NCBI RefSeq assembly: GCF_014897585.1
Contig: NZ_JABUXW010000002.1
Coordinates: 124,001-188,000 of the forward strand
DNA length: 64,000 bases
Reading direction: 5' to 3'
Source of the DNA: Brachybacterium tyrofermentans
Lineage (GTDB): Bacteria > Actinomycetota > Actinomycetes > Actinomycetales > Dermabacteraceae
Positions 1-7,727 of this stretch are shown here, piece by piece. The notes under the pieces were generated by a model. The model worked only from the letters and a program-made list of their open reading frames with translations, was not told where the DNA came from and searched no databases. Made by a program: the position numbers and the translations under genes. How positions within the stretch are numbered: position 1 is the first letter of the stretch; the number at the start of each line of letters is the position of its first letter.

Positions 1-765
1 GACGGGATTGGACAGCGTGCCGATCCCCTCGATGCTGATGTCGATCGTGGAGCCGGCGTCGACCGTCCGGACGCCGGCCGGGGTACCGGTGAGGATCAGA
101 TCCCCGGGCAGCAGGGTCACGACGCTGGAGATCTCGGCGACCAGGTCGGCGACGGAGCGGATCATGTCAGCGGTGGAGCCGTCCTGGGCGATCTCGCCGT
201 CGACGCTCGAGGAGATTGAGACGGAGGATGCATCGAGGTCGGTCTCGATCCAGGGGCCGATCGGGCAGGACGTGTCGAAGGCCTTGGCGCGGAACCACTG
301 GTCCTCATCACGCTGGGAGTCCCGTGCGGTGAGGTCGTTGGCGCAGGTGTAGCCGAGGATCACATCGGCGACGTCCTCGGCGGCGACGTCCTTGGCCATC
401 CGCTTGATGACCACGGCGAGCTCCGCCTCGAGGCTGACCTCCTGGCTGTAGGCCGGGATGACGACGGGATCGCCGGGGCCGACGACGGTGGTGTTCGGCT
501 TGAGGAAGAACAGTGCCTGCTCGGGCACCTCGTTGCCGAGCTCGGCGGCGTGAGCCGCATAGTTGCGGCCGACGCACACCACCTTCGAGCGGGGGATGAC
601 GGGGGCGAGCAGGCGGACGTCCTCGAGAGGGAGGACCTTCCCGGTGGGGCGGATATCGGTGTACAAGGGGTCCCCGGTGATCCCATAGACCATGTCCTGG
701 CCGTCCTTCTCCTGGACGATGCCGTACATGGGATCTTCGCCGGTGGTGAATCGAGCAATGCGCAT
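1..765 (-). CDS. Fumarylacetoacetate hydrolase family protein (3' end outside window)
   Basis: The 255 visible codons start at the ATG at 765 and run off the left edge. The protein begins MRIARFTTGEDPMYGIV and carries the FAH-family signatures VGRNYAAHAAELG, the acidic metal-binding run SLEAELAVVIK and GYTCANDLTARDSQ, then PGDLILTGTPAGV near the visible end. Members cleave C-C bonds in acylpyruvates or decarboxylate or isomerise ring-cleavage products with a divalent metal. In actinobacteria this gene is commonly next to gltX, which may lie just off the edge (inference). The exact substrate cannot be told from sequence. No Shine-Dalgarno precedes the ATG; a TAGACT hexamer ends six bases before it, so the transcript is probably leaderless. 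Confidence 0.88.
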   Translation of the reverse strand, partial: MRIARFTTGEDPMYGIVQEKDGQDMVYGITGDPLYTDIRPTGKVLPLEDVRLLAPVIPRSKVVCVGRNYAAHAAELGNEVPEQALFFLKPNTTVVGPGDPVVIPAYSQEVSLEAELAVVIKRMAKDVAAEDVADVILGYTCANDLTARDSQRDEDQWFRAKAFDTSCPIGPWIETDLDASSVSISSSVDGEIAQDGSTADMIRSVADLVAEISSVVTLLPGDLILTGTPAGVRTVDAGSTIDISIEGIGTLSNPV

Positions 766-771
766 GGCGCC

Positions 772-777
772 AGTCTA
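772..777 (-). promoter_or_regulatory. -10 element of a leaderless promoter for the FAH-family gene
   Basis: TAGACT reads towards the gene and ends six bases before its ATG at 765. That places the expected transcription start on or beside the start codon. No Shine-Dalgarno is present. Confidence 0.5.
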
Positions 778-838
778 GAGGTCCATCCGCCACCGCCCCC
801 GGGCCCGTGCAGGAGTCACATCCGAGCCCGGAGATCGC

Positions 839-1165
839 TCACTCGGTGTCGTCGATCGGCTCGATGTCGAAGTTCACGGATTCGCCGTCCACGGAGGTGG
901 CGGTCACCTTGACGTCCATGCTCTCCCCTTCCAGGGTGAGCGCACAGATCATCTCGGCACCCTCCTCGGCCTTCAGGTCGTCAGGGCAGTCGACCTCATC
1001 CGGTGCCTGGCCGACCTGCTCCGTGAACAGATCGGAGATCTTCTGCTCGACCTCCGCGGACTCCACCACGCCGGGCCCGAGCAGCCCGCACCCGGAGAGC
1101 GCGACAAGGGCTCCCGCAGCGAGAGCGAGGGGGCGGGCGATGGCGCGGGGGCGGATGGCAGACAT
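839..1165 (-). CDS. DUF4333 family lipoprotein
   Basis: A 108-residue secreted protein. The signal peptide (about residues 1-25, ARPLALAAGALVALSGC) ends in a lipobox LSGC, so the cysteine should be lipidated and the protein anchored on the outer face of the membrane. The remainder matches the compact DUF4333 pattern: EVEQKISDLFTEQVG, a pair of cysteines (VDCPDDL and MICAL) that probably form a disulfide, and a beta-rich C-terminus. GGAGGACCTC precedes the ATG. Function unknown; DUF4333 domains occur on many actinobacterial lipoproteins. It is divergent from the monooxygenase gene at 1473. Confidence 0.8.
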   Translation of the reverse strand: MSAIRPRAIARPLALAAGALVALSGCGLLGPGVVESAEVEQKISDLFTEQVGQAPDEVDCPDDLKAEEGAEMICALTLEGESMDVKVTATSVDGESVNFDIEPIDDTE

Positions 1166-1307
1166 GAGGTCCTCCTGGACGGACTATCGACGCGGCAGTC
1201 CCTGCTGGACGACCGATGACGGTGCCGCGATGGACCTCCATCCTCGAAGAGAACCCGTCGCTCGTCGATGGGGAGAGGTCCCCACCGATGGCCTGCCAAT
1301 TCGGCCA

Positions 1308-1361
1308 GTTCAGCCCGTTCAGCCGGTTCAGCCGGTTCAGCCGGTTCAGCCGGTTCAGCCG
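1308..1361. repeat. 9-bp tandem repeat, GTTCAGCCG x6
   Basis: Six head-to-tail 9-bp units (first ends in C), flanked by degenerate copies at 1299-1307 and 1362-1370. The array lies between the lipoprotein and monooxygenase genes, about 24 bp upstream of the monooxygenase -35 box. A long open frame reads through it as VQP repeats, but that frame has no start signal of its own, so I treat the array as non-coding. Confidence 0.85.
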
Positions 1362-1384
1362 GTTCGCCTCGACAAGCGCCACCC

Positions 1385-1413
1385 TGGACGCGGCCACACA
1401 CACGCCCTATACT
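1385..1413 (+). promoter_or_regulatory. Promoter of the luciferase-like monooxygenase gene
   Basis: TGGACG (-35, 4/6) and TATACT (-10, 5/6) are separated by exactly 17 bases. The start codon is about 60 bases downstream and is preceded by AGGAG. Confidence 0.55.
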
Positions 1414-1472
1414 TGAAACATAAATCATGCCGGTGGCGACGCCCCGCCGGACGACTCAGGAGTTCTGACCCC

Positions 1473-2549
1473 ATGACCTTCGATCCGCACGCCGTGACCT
1501 TCGGACTGGACACCTTCGGCGACGTCACCGTCGATCTCGAGGGGTCTGCGGTCCCACCCGCGCAGGTGATCCGCGACGTCATCGCGCAGGGCGAGCTCGC
1601 CGACAGGGTGGGGATCGACCACTTCTCGATCGGGGAGCACCACCGGCCGGACTTCGCCGTGAGCGCTCCGGACACGGTGCTGGCCGGCCTCGCGACCCTC
1701 ACGAACCAGATCACGCTGGGCACCGCAGTGATCGTGCTGAGCTCAGATGATCCGATCCGAGTCATCGAGCGCTTCTCCACCCTGGACGCGCTGTCGAACG
1801 GCCGCGCCGAGCTGACCGTGGGGCGCGGCTCGTTCACCGAGTCCTTCCCCCTCTTCGGCTTCGCCATGCAGGACTACGAGACTCTGTTCGAGGAGAAGCT
1901 CGACCTGCTCAGCGAGGCACTGAGGCAGGAGCCCATCACATGGTCCGGCAGCATCCGACCGCCGCTGACACAGCAATCGGTGCATCCGCGCATGGAGCGC
2001 GCCCTGCCCACCTGGGTCGCGGTCGGCGGCAGCCCGAACTCCGTGGTGCGTGCAGCCCGCCACCGGCTTCCCCTCATGCTGGCGATCATCGGCGGTCCCG
2101 CGCACCGCTTCGCGCCCTACGTGAACCTGTTCCATGAGGCCACCGAGAAGCTCGGCAACGATCGGCTCCCCGTGGGTGTGCACTCCCCCGGACACATCGC
2201 CGCCGACGATCGGACCGCTCGCGATCAGCTCGCACCGCATTGGATCCACAACCGCAACCAGATCGGCCGCGAGCGGGGCTGGGGCCCCTCCGGCATCGCG
2301 GAGTTCGAGTCGGAGACGCAGCATGGCGCCCTCTACGCCGGCGGGGTCGAGACGGTCGCGACGAAGATCGCCGACACGATCCGCACGCTCGGCGTGGACC
2401 GCTTCGACCTCAAGTACTCCAACGGCCCGATGCCTCATGAGCAGCTCATGGAGTCCATCGAGCTGTACGGCACGAAGGTCATCCCCCGGGTACGGGAGCT
2501 CCTCGCGGAGGCTCCGGTCCCGCAGTCCTCGGTGTTCGACGAGGCCTGA
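1473..2549 (+). CDS. LLM class flavin-dependent oxidoreductase
   Basis: A 358-residue member of the bacterial luciferase-like (LLM) superfamily: TIM-barrel enzymes that use reduced FMN or F420. Visible family features are an N-terminal FGLDTFGDVT strand, FSIGEHHRPDF, LATLTNQITLGTAVIVLSSDDP, the segment RVIERFSTLDALSNGRAELTVGRGSF and LPTWVAVGGSPNSV. The ATG at 1473 is chosen because AGGAG lies ten bases upstream and a promoter fits at 1385-1413. An open frame extends back to 807 but only through intergenic repeats. Substrate unknown. The next gene is convergent, so it is likely monocistronic. Confidence 0.88.
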   Translation: MTFDPHAVTFGLDTFGDVTVDLEGSAVPPAQVIRDVIAQGELADRVGIDHFSIGEHHRPDFAVSAPDTVLAGLATLTNQITLGTAVIVLSSDDPIRVIERFSTLDALSNGRAELTVGRGSFTESFPLFGFAMQDYETLFEEKLDLLSEALRQEPITWSGSIRPPLTQQSVHPRMERALPTWVAVGGSPNSVVRAARHRLPLMLAIIGGPAHRFAPYVNLFHEATEKLGNDRLPVGVHSPGHIAADDRTARDQLAPHWIHNRNQIGRERGWGPSGIAEFESETQHGALYAGGVETVATKIADTIRTLGVDRFDLKYSNGPMPHEQLMESIELYGTKVIPRVRELLAEAPVPQSSVFDEA

Positions 2550-2609
2550 CCCGGACAGCCCGGGCCCGGCGGCCTGATCGCAGCCAGCAGCTCGTGGCTC
2601 GACACACGG

Positions 2610-3152
2610 TCACAGGTCCGCCGCCGGCAGCAGCATCGACCGGATGCGCAGCTCGGCCTCTGTGCGGGCGATCCCCTCGTAGAAATCGCGCACGAGCTGG
2701 TGCCCGAAGGTCGAGTCCGGCACGAGCAGCGGGCGCTGGCTGCCGCGCGTGCAGACCTGCACCGGCACGGAGAGCGTGCCGGAGTACCCCGGGATCGCGG
2801 TGGCCAGCTGCCCGGCATAGTCCTCACGATGGTCGGGATCGTCGTAGTGGTCGACATAGTCGTCGTAGCAGATCCTGCTGATCTGGACCCAGGGCCCGTA
2901 CTCGAGCGTGGCCTCCTCCCCTGTGATCGGGATCGGGAGGATCGCACGCAGGAAGCAGTCGGCGCCGCGGGCCCGGTCGATGAGGCACAGGTCGTTGTTC
3001 GCCAAAGCGTGGAATCTCCGGGAGTGGGTGTCGAGCTCCAGATAGGGATCCGGACGGCGGAAGCCGAGTGCGGGCCACGGGCTCTCCACCGAGCCGTCCG
3101 TGCCGTCGTGGTGCTCCCCGCAGTGCGCGCAGTCGTAGTTGATGCCGGTCAT
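2610..3152 (-). CDS. DUF2199 domain-containing protein
   Basis: A 180-residue cytoplasmic protein of the DUF2199 family. It opens with a zinc-knuckle-like CAHCGEHH (residues 8-15), followed by the family-typical FRRPDPYLEL, LCLIDRARGADCFLRAILPIPI and YGPWVQISRICYDDYVDHY. No membrane segment or signal peptide. Biochemical role unknown. It is convergent with the monooxygenase gene (60-bp gap) and divergent from the gene at 3434. Confidence 0.8.
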   Translation of the reverse strand: MTGINYDCAHCGEHHDGTDGSVESPWPALGFRRPDPYLELDTHSRRFHALANNDLCLIDRARGADCFLRAILPIPITGEEATLEYGPWVQISRICYDDYVDHYDDPDHREDYAGQLATAIPGYSGTLSVPVQVCTRGSQRPLLVPDSTFGHQLVRDFYEGIARTEAELRIRSMLLPAADL

Positions 3153-3433
3153 CCCTGATGCTCCTCATCCGGTCGCGGTCCGTCGCGATCCCTCGTGAGC
3201 TGACCGTAGGGAGAGAAGGACATCCGTCGTCGGGAGCGGGTGCAGGGTGTGGACGCAGACACTCTGGGGAGGAACGGAGAGCGGGGGCCTCGTACGATGG
3301 CACGGACCGGCACGTGCAGGACGCCGACGAGCAGGTGAGGGACCAGCGGACGGGGCTTGTCCGTAGAACGGGACGGGCGGGATGCTCACCGGACGCCGGG
3401 ACCGCACGGGAACGACGAGGAGGGGCGCACGGG
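3153..3433. other. Divergent intergenic region
   Basis: 281 bases between two divergent genes. A TACGAT hexamer near 3294 could serve the plus-strand gene, but no matching -35 box is evident. I see no RNA gene or repeat here. Confidence 0.35.
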
Positions 3434-4399
3434 ATGAACACACAGAGCACTCCGACCGTCGCCGCACCCGCACGGTTCCTCTCCGCGGCCCAGGCGCAGG
3501 AAGCACGTCTCGCCCATGAGAGTCGAGCAGATGCCCTGACGGCCGCGCACCGTGCGCGCAGACAGGCCGGTCAGAAGCACCCGGTCGAGGACTTCCTGTT
3601 CACCTACTACCCCTTCTCGCCCGCCAAGCTGCGGCGCTGGCATCCGGGATGGGACGTGGCCTATGACCGTTCCGCCGACCTCGACGAGCACGGGGACCCC
3701 GTGATCGCCGACGTCGATGAGGCCGGGAGCCGCTCCTGGTATGTCGACTCCACGCCCGATCCCACCTCGGCGGACGGGCGGCAGCGTCGCGCGGATGTCG
3801 CGCGCTATCTCAGCGACCGCGCCGATGCCCTCGCCTTCATCACACGGCTGCTCTCCTCCTCGTCGCTCGCCCGTCGTCGGCCGCAGTTCGGATGTTTCGG
3901 ACTGCACGAATGGGCGATGGTGCACCGGGTGCCCGAGGGCGCGCAGCGCCATGAGGATCTGCCGCTGCGCCTGAGCTCCGCCGAGACCGATCACGTCGTG
4001 GAGCGGGAGAACCTGGTGTGCTCGCACATCGACGCGTTCCGGTTCTTCACCCCCACGTCCACGCCCCGCAACGTCCTCCAGCCCACCCGCGGCACGCAGG
4101 TCGAGCTCGACAACCCTGCCTGCCTCCACGTGGGGATGGACCTCTACAAATGGGCCATGAAGCTCACGCCGCTGCTGCCATCGGATCTGGTGCTGGATTG
4201 CTTCGAGCACGCTCGGGAGACCCGGGTGCTGGACATGGAGGCGAGCCCCTACGACGTGCGCCCGCTCGGCTACGGCGTGGTGCCGATCGAGACGGCCGCC
4301 GGCAAGGCCGAGTACGTCCGACGCCAGCGGGCCCTCGCCGACCAGGCAGATCTGTTGCGCACCCGGATCCTGGAGAAGCTGCCCCCGGCGACCGCGTGA
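3434..4399 (+). CDS. Conserved actinobacterial protein, often labelled 3-methyladenine DNA glycosylase
   Basis: A 321-residue cytoplasmic protein. The conserved core RADALTAAHRARRQAGQKHPVEDFLF..YYPFSPAKLRRWHPG, the FGCFGLHEWAMVHR stretch and the cysteine- and histidine-containing LVCSHIDAFRFFTP and NPACLHVGMDLYKWA mark a family widespread in actinobacteria. Databases frequently call it 3-methyladenine DNA glycosylase; I see no helix-hairpin-helix or other recognised glycosylase motif, so that label should be treated with caution. ATG 3434 is preceded by GAGGAGG. The longer open frame from 3158 lacks a start signal. Confidence 0.75.
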   Translation: MNTQSTPTVAAPARFLSAAQAQEARLAHESRADALTAAHRARRQAGQKHPVEDFLFTYYPFSPAKLRRWHPGWDVAYDRSADLDEHGDPVIADVDEAGSRSWYVDSTPDPTSADGRQRRADVARYLSDRADALAFITRLLSSSSLARRRPQFGCFGLHEWAMVHRVPEGAQRHEDLPLRLSSAETDHVVERENLVCSHIDAFRFFTPTSTPRNVLQPTRGTQVELDNPACLHVGMDLYKWAMKLTPLLPSDLVLDCFEHARETRVLDMEASPYDVRPLGYGVVPIETAAGKAEYVRRQRALADQADLLRTRILEKLPPATA

Positions 4400-4460
4400 T
4401 CGGCGAGATCGCATGATCGGTGCCCTGCGCGGGGAGTTCGGTACGGTCCGGGCACCCTGG

Positions 4461-4466
4461 CAGACT
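4461..4466 (+). promoter_or_regulatory. Possible -10 of a leaderless promoter (helicase)
   Basis: CAGACT ends six bases before the ATG at 4473, and no Shine-Dalgarno is visible. The first base is C instead of T, so support is weaker than for the other leaderless candidates. Confidence 0.3.
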
Positions 4467-4472
4467 GGGGCC

Positions 4473-7031
4473 ATGCCGATCCTGACGTCGTTCCTGCCCG
4501 AGACCCGCTCCACTGCCGGACAGGACGCGATCGTCGACGGGTTCATGGATGCCCAGGAGTCCGTGGGGCGCACGCTGTATCCGCACCAGGAGGAGGCGCT
4601 GCTGGCCATCGCCGCCGGGGACCACGTGATCGCCGCGACCCCGACCGGCTCGGGCAAGACCACGATCGCCTACGCGGCGCTCTTCGCCGCGATGGCCCGC
4701 GGGGAGCGCTCGTACTACACAGCTCCGATCAAGGCGCTGGTCAGCGAGAAGTTCTTCGATCTCGTGGCGCAGTTCGGCGCGGACAACGTGGGTATGATGA
4801 CGGGCGATTCCAGCGTGAACCACGATGCGCCGATCATCGTCTGCACCGCCGAGATCTTCGCCAATCACGCCCTGCGCGACGGCCCGGGCAGCGACGTCGG
4901 CCTCGCCGTGATGGACGAGTTCCACTACTACGGGGATCCCCAGCGCGGCTGGGCCTGGCAGGTGCCCCTGGTGGAGCTCCCCGACTGCCAGTTCGTGCTG
5001 ATGAGCGCGACGCTCGGCGACGTCTCCCGCTTCAGCGAGGATCTCGAGGAGCGCACCGACCGTGATGTCACCGTCATCGACGACGCCCCGCGGCCGGTGC
5101 CGCTGGACTTCCGGTGGTCGCTCGAACCGCTGCCGGACACCATCGCCACGATCCTCCAGGACCGCGACGCCCCCGTCTACATCGTCCACTTCACGCAGAA
5201 GGATGCCCTCGAACAGGCGCAGGCCCTCCTCGGAGAGAAGGTGCTCTCACCGGACGAGAAGCAGCAGATCCGGGAGATCATCGGCGATTTCCGCTTCTCG
5301 AAGGGCTTCGGGCAGATCCTGTCCAAGCTGGTGCGCGAGGGCATCGGCGTCCATCACGCCGGCATGCTCCCGAAGTACCGACGCCTGGTCGAGAAGCTCG
5401 CCCAGTCCGGTCTGCTGAAGATCATCTGCGGCACCGACACGCTCGGCGTCGGCATCAACGTCCCGATCCGCACGGTGCTGCTGACGGGGCTGGCGAAGTT
5501 CGACGGCAAGCGCATGCGCCTGCTCAACGCCCGCGAGTTCCACCAGATCGCCGGGCGGGCCGGCCGCGCCGGTTACGACACCATCGGCCATGTCGTCGTG
5601 CAGGCGCCCACCTGGACCATCGAGTTCGAGCGGGAGCGCGCCAAGGTGCGCGCCCGCGAGGAGGCCGGAAAGGTCTCCAACAACGCGAAGAAGCGCAAGA
5701 AGGAACCCAAGCCTCGGATCCCCGAGGGTGCGATCTCGTGGTCCGAGTCGAATATGACGAAGCTGGTCGAGAACGCCCCGGAGCCGCTGCGACCTCATCT
5801 GAAGATCACGGCCGGCATGGTGCTCGCGCTCATCTCCCGGCCCGGCGACGCGATCGCCTCGGGCCGTCACCTGATCATGACCAGTCATCAGACCCGGTCG
5901 CAGCAGCTGAAGCTGGTCAAGGACGCTGTCGAACTGTTCCGCGGGCTGCGCGATGCCGAGATCATCGAGGTGCTCGACGAACCCGATCATCTGGGCCGAC
6001 GCATCGCCCTGGTCGAGGACCTCCAGCTGGACTTCACCATGAACCAGCCCCTGGCCCCGTTCGCGATCGCGATGATCGACACGCTCGACGAAGACTCCGT
6101 TTCCTTGACGATGGACACCGTCTCGATCATCGAGGCGATTCTCGAGGATCCCCGTCAGATCCTGCTGGCGCAGCAGAACGCCGCCAAGGGCGAGCTGCTC
6201 GCGGAGCTGAAGGCCGACGGTGTGGAGTACACCGAGCGGATGGCCCAGCTGGACGAGGTCACCTGGCCGAAGCCGCTCGAGGAGGATCTCGAGGCGGCCT
6301 TGGAGATCTACGCGAGGACCCGCCCCTGGGTGCGACCCGATGAGCTCTCCCCCAAATCCGTGGTGCGCGAGATCCACGAGACCGGCCAGACGTTCAGCGA
6401 GTTCGTCCAGCGCTACGGCCTGCAGCGCTCCGAGGGCATCGTGCTGCGCTATCTCTCCGATGCCTACCAGGCGATGCGCCGCACCCTCCCCCAGGACCTC
6501 CGCACGGAGGAGCTCGAGGACCTCATCGAATGGCTCGGGGTGCTCGTGCGCGGCATCGATTCGTCCCTGCTGGACGAGTGGGAGGCGCTCTCGCATCCGG
6601 AGGACGCCGACGCGGACGCCGCCAGCGAGCTGCGTCCCACCTCGCCGAGGGGCCTCTCGTCCCAGACCAAGGTGCTGCGCACGATGATCCGTGCTGCCAT
6701 GTGGCAGCGGGTCGAGCATTTCGCTTTCGAACGGGAGCAGCGGCTCGGCGAGCTCGACGGCGAGGAGGGCTGGGATCGCCCGCGCTGGGCCGAGGCCATG
6801 GATGCCTACTACGACACCTACGATCACGTGGGCATCGATGGGGCGGCCCGCTCACCGCAGCTTCTGCAGATCACCGAGGAGTCGAAGCTCTGGCGGATCC
6901 GTCAGGTGCTCGACGACCCCGACCGCAACCACGACTGGGCGATCGAGGCGGAGCTCGATCTTGAAGCCACTGACGAGGCCGGGGAGCCGGTGCTCGCGAT
7001 CACCCACGTCGGCGACATCGCTGACCGCTGA
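4473..7031 (+). CDS. DEAD/DEAH-box helicase, Ski2-like, with DUF3516 C-terminus
   Basis: An 852-residue superfamily 2 helicase. In order: Walker A ATPTGSGKTT, motif Ia TAPIKALVSEKFF, Walker B VMDEFHYYG (DEFH variant), motif III MSATLGD, the helicase-C region with HHAGMLPKYR and GTDTLGVGINVP, and motif VI QIAGRAGRAGYD. A lysine-rich linker (NNAKKRKKEPKPR) leads into a long C-terminal half matching the actinobacterial DUF3516 domain. By family it should unwind RNA 3'-5' like Ski2/HelY proteins, but the substrate is not established. ATG 4473 is preferred over 4413 because family homology starts near LTSFLPE and a -10-like hexamer sits just upstream. Confidence 0.88.
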   Translation: MPILTSFLPETRSTAGQDAIVDGFMDAQESVGRTLYPHQEEALLAIAAGDHVIAATPTGSGKTTIAYAALFAAMARGERSYYTAPIKALVSEKFFDLVAQFGADNVGMMTGDSSVNHDAPIIVCTAEIFANHALRDGPGSDVGLAVMDEFHYYGDPQRGWAWQVPLVELPDCQFVLMSATLGDVSRFSEDLEERTDRDVTVIDDAPRPVPLDFRWSLEPLPDTIATILQDRDAPVYIVHFTQKDALEQAQALLGEKVLSPDEKQQIREIIGDFRFSKGFGQILSKLVREGIGVHHAGMLPKYRRLVEKLAQSGLLKIICGTDTLGVGINVPIRTVLLTGLAKFDGKRMRLLNAREFHQIAGRAGRAGYDTIGHVVVQAPTWTIEFERERAKVRAREEAGKVSNNAKKRKKEPKPRIPEGAISWSESNMTKLVENAPEPLRPHLKITAGMVLALISRPGDAIASGRHLIMTSHQTRSQQLKLVKDAVELFRGLRDAEIIEVLDEPDHLGRRIALVEDLQLDFTMNQPLAPFAIAMIDTLDEDSVSLTMDTVSIIEAILEDPRQILLAQQNAAKGELLAELKADGVEYTERMAQLDEVTWPKPLEEDLEAALEIYARTRPWVRPDELSPKSVVREIHETGQTFSEFVQRYGLQRSEGIVLRYLSDAYQAMRRTLPQDLRTEELEDLIEWLGVLVRGIDSSLLDEWEALSHPEDADADAASELRPTSPRGLSSQTKVLRTMIRAAMWQRVEHFAFEREQRLGELDGEEGWDRPRWAEAMDAYYDTYDHVGIDGAARSPQLLQITEESKLWRIRQVLDDPDRNHDWAIEAELDLEATDEAGEPVLAITHVGDIADR

Positions 7032-7125
7032 GCACTTCCGGTGCACGGCTCTACGCAGCCGCCCCCGTTCTGCCGACACTCTCGGCCAAGGCAGGGCGGG
7101 CTGCGCGCAGGAGACCACGAACGAC

Positions 7126-7160
7126 GACGGGGCCGGTACTCGTCGAGTACCGGCCCCGTC
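7126..7160. terminator. Bidirectional terminator-like hairpin
   Basis: A perfect 16-bp inverted repeat (7126-7141 and 7145-7160) with a 3-base loop, between the 3' ends of the convergent helicase and repeat-protein genes. There is no strong T tract, which is common in high-GC actinobacteria. Confidence 0.75.
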
Positions 7161-7176
7161 ATGGGTGACGTCGCGC

Positions 7177-7470
7177 TCAGAGGGCCTGCGGGTTCCCCTG
7201 GATCGCCTGCGGGTTGCCCTGAATGGCCTGCGGGTTGCCCTGGATCGCCTGCGGGTTGCCCTGGATCAGCAGGGAGAACTGCGGGTTCCCCTGGATCGCC
7301 TGGGGGTTCCCCTGGATGCCCTGCGAGCTCGTCACGAGGGCGGAGGAGAGACCGATGCCTGCAACGGTGAGGGCTCCAGCCAGAGCGGCTCCACCGACCA
7401 TCCGGAAGCACCGTGACTTCCAGGAGACTGCTGAAGAAGTCTTGGCGTGGACGTCCTGAACGTGGCGCAC
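7177..7470 (-). CDS. Small exported IQGNPQ-repeat protein
   Basis: A 97-residue protein I do not recognise. Residues about 1-22 are polar (VRHVQDVHAK...C), 23-45 form a hydrophobic, alanine- and glycine-rich segment (MVGGAALAGALTVAGIGLSSA) that looks like a signal peptide or anchor, and the rest is six copies of IQGNPQ, mostly in the 7-residue frame IQGNPQA, interrupted once by FSLL. The GTG at 7470 is chosen because CCGAAAGG lies eight bases upstream, and because the resulting N-terminus aligns without gaps with that of the neighbouring protease (V1, H3, Q5, D6, H8, C21, R23, G26, G27, A29, A33, L34 identical). The repeats suggest a fibrous, adhesive or surface structure (inference). Alternative: the open frame extends upstream to 7542. 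Confidence 0.65.
   Translation of the reverse strand: MRHVQDVHAKTSSAVSWKSRCFRMVGGAALAGALTVAGIGLSSALVTSSQGIQGNPQAIQGNPQFSLLIQGNPQAIQGNPQAIQGNPQAIQGNPQAL
7183..7314 (-). repeat. 21-bp coding tandem repeats (IQGNPQA units)
   Basis: Near-identical 21-bp units encode the heptapeptide IQGNPQA in the 3' half of the small exported protein gene. The units are contiguous apart from one short interruption encoding FSLL, with synonymous differences between copies, so they are coding repeats and not a CRISPR array. Confidence 0.85.
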
Positions 7471-7524
7471 GATGACGACCTTTCGGAGGGCTGAGAGGAA
7501 GCGGCGGAGATGCCGATACAGCAC

Positions 7525-7530
7525 ATAGTA
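7525..7530 (-). promoter_or_regulatory. -10 element of the IQGNPQ-repeat gene
   Basis: TACTAT (5/6 to TATAAT) lies about 55 bp before the GTG start. The CRP-like palindrome at 7535-7550 occupies the position of a -35 box, and no good -35 hexamer is seen. Confidence 0.45.
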
Positions 7531-7534
7531 CGTG

Positions 7535-7550
7535 TGTGCCACGATTCACA
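7535..7550. promoter_or_regulatory. CRP/GlxR-like operator (TGTGA-N6-GCACA)
   Basis: Read towards the gene it is TGTGA-ATCGTG-GCACA, 9 of 10 matches to the CRP/GlxR consensus TGTGA-N6-TCACA. It is centred about 12.5 bp upstream of the -10 box. The protease gene has a perfect site in nearly the same position. Confidence 0.5.
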
Positions 7551-7643
7551 ACAGTCCTCGTCCTTCTCACGCCGCTCGTAACGGGCCGTCGGCTCCAGAC
7601 GCCGGCCACAGTCACTCGCCGTGCGCGACGTCGAGACCTGCGC

Positions 7644-7673
7644 GAGGCCGGTGCCCTCTCGGACGCCGGCCTC
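7644..7673. terminator. Possible terminator hairpin downstream of the protease gene
   Basis: An 8-bp inverted repeat GAGGCCGG/CCGGCCTC with a 14-base loop, about 55 bases after the protease stop codon. It is the only notable structure in the short gap between the two genes. Confidence 0.35.
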
Positions 7674-7727
7674 GTGCTGGCCGCTGGTGTACAGCAGCGG
7701 ACGGGATGATCCCGTGCGGAGGCCGGA

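Noticed and set aside
807..1472. N-terminal extension of the monooxygenase with VQP repeats
   Set aside because: The frame is open by chance through the lipoprotein gene and the 9-bp array. A promoter and ribosome site lie inside it and family homology begins after 1473.
7183..7314. Possible CRISPR array
   Set aside because: Units are contiguous 21-bp coding repeats without spacers and no cas genes are nearby.
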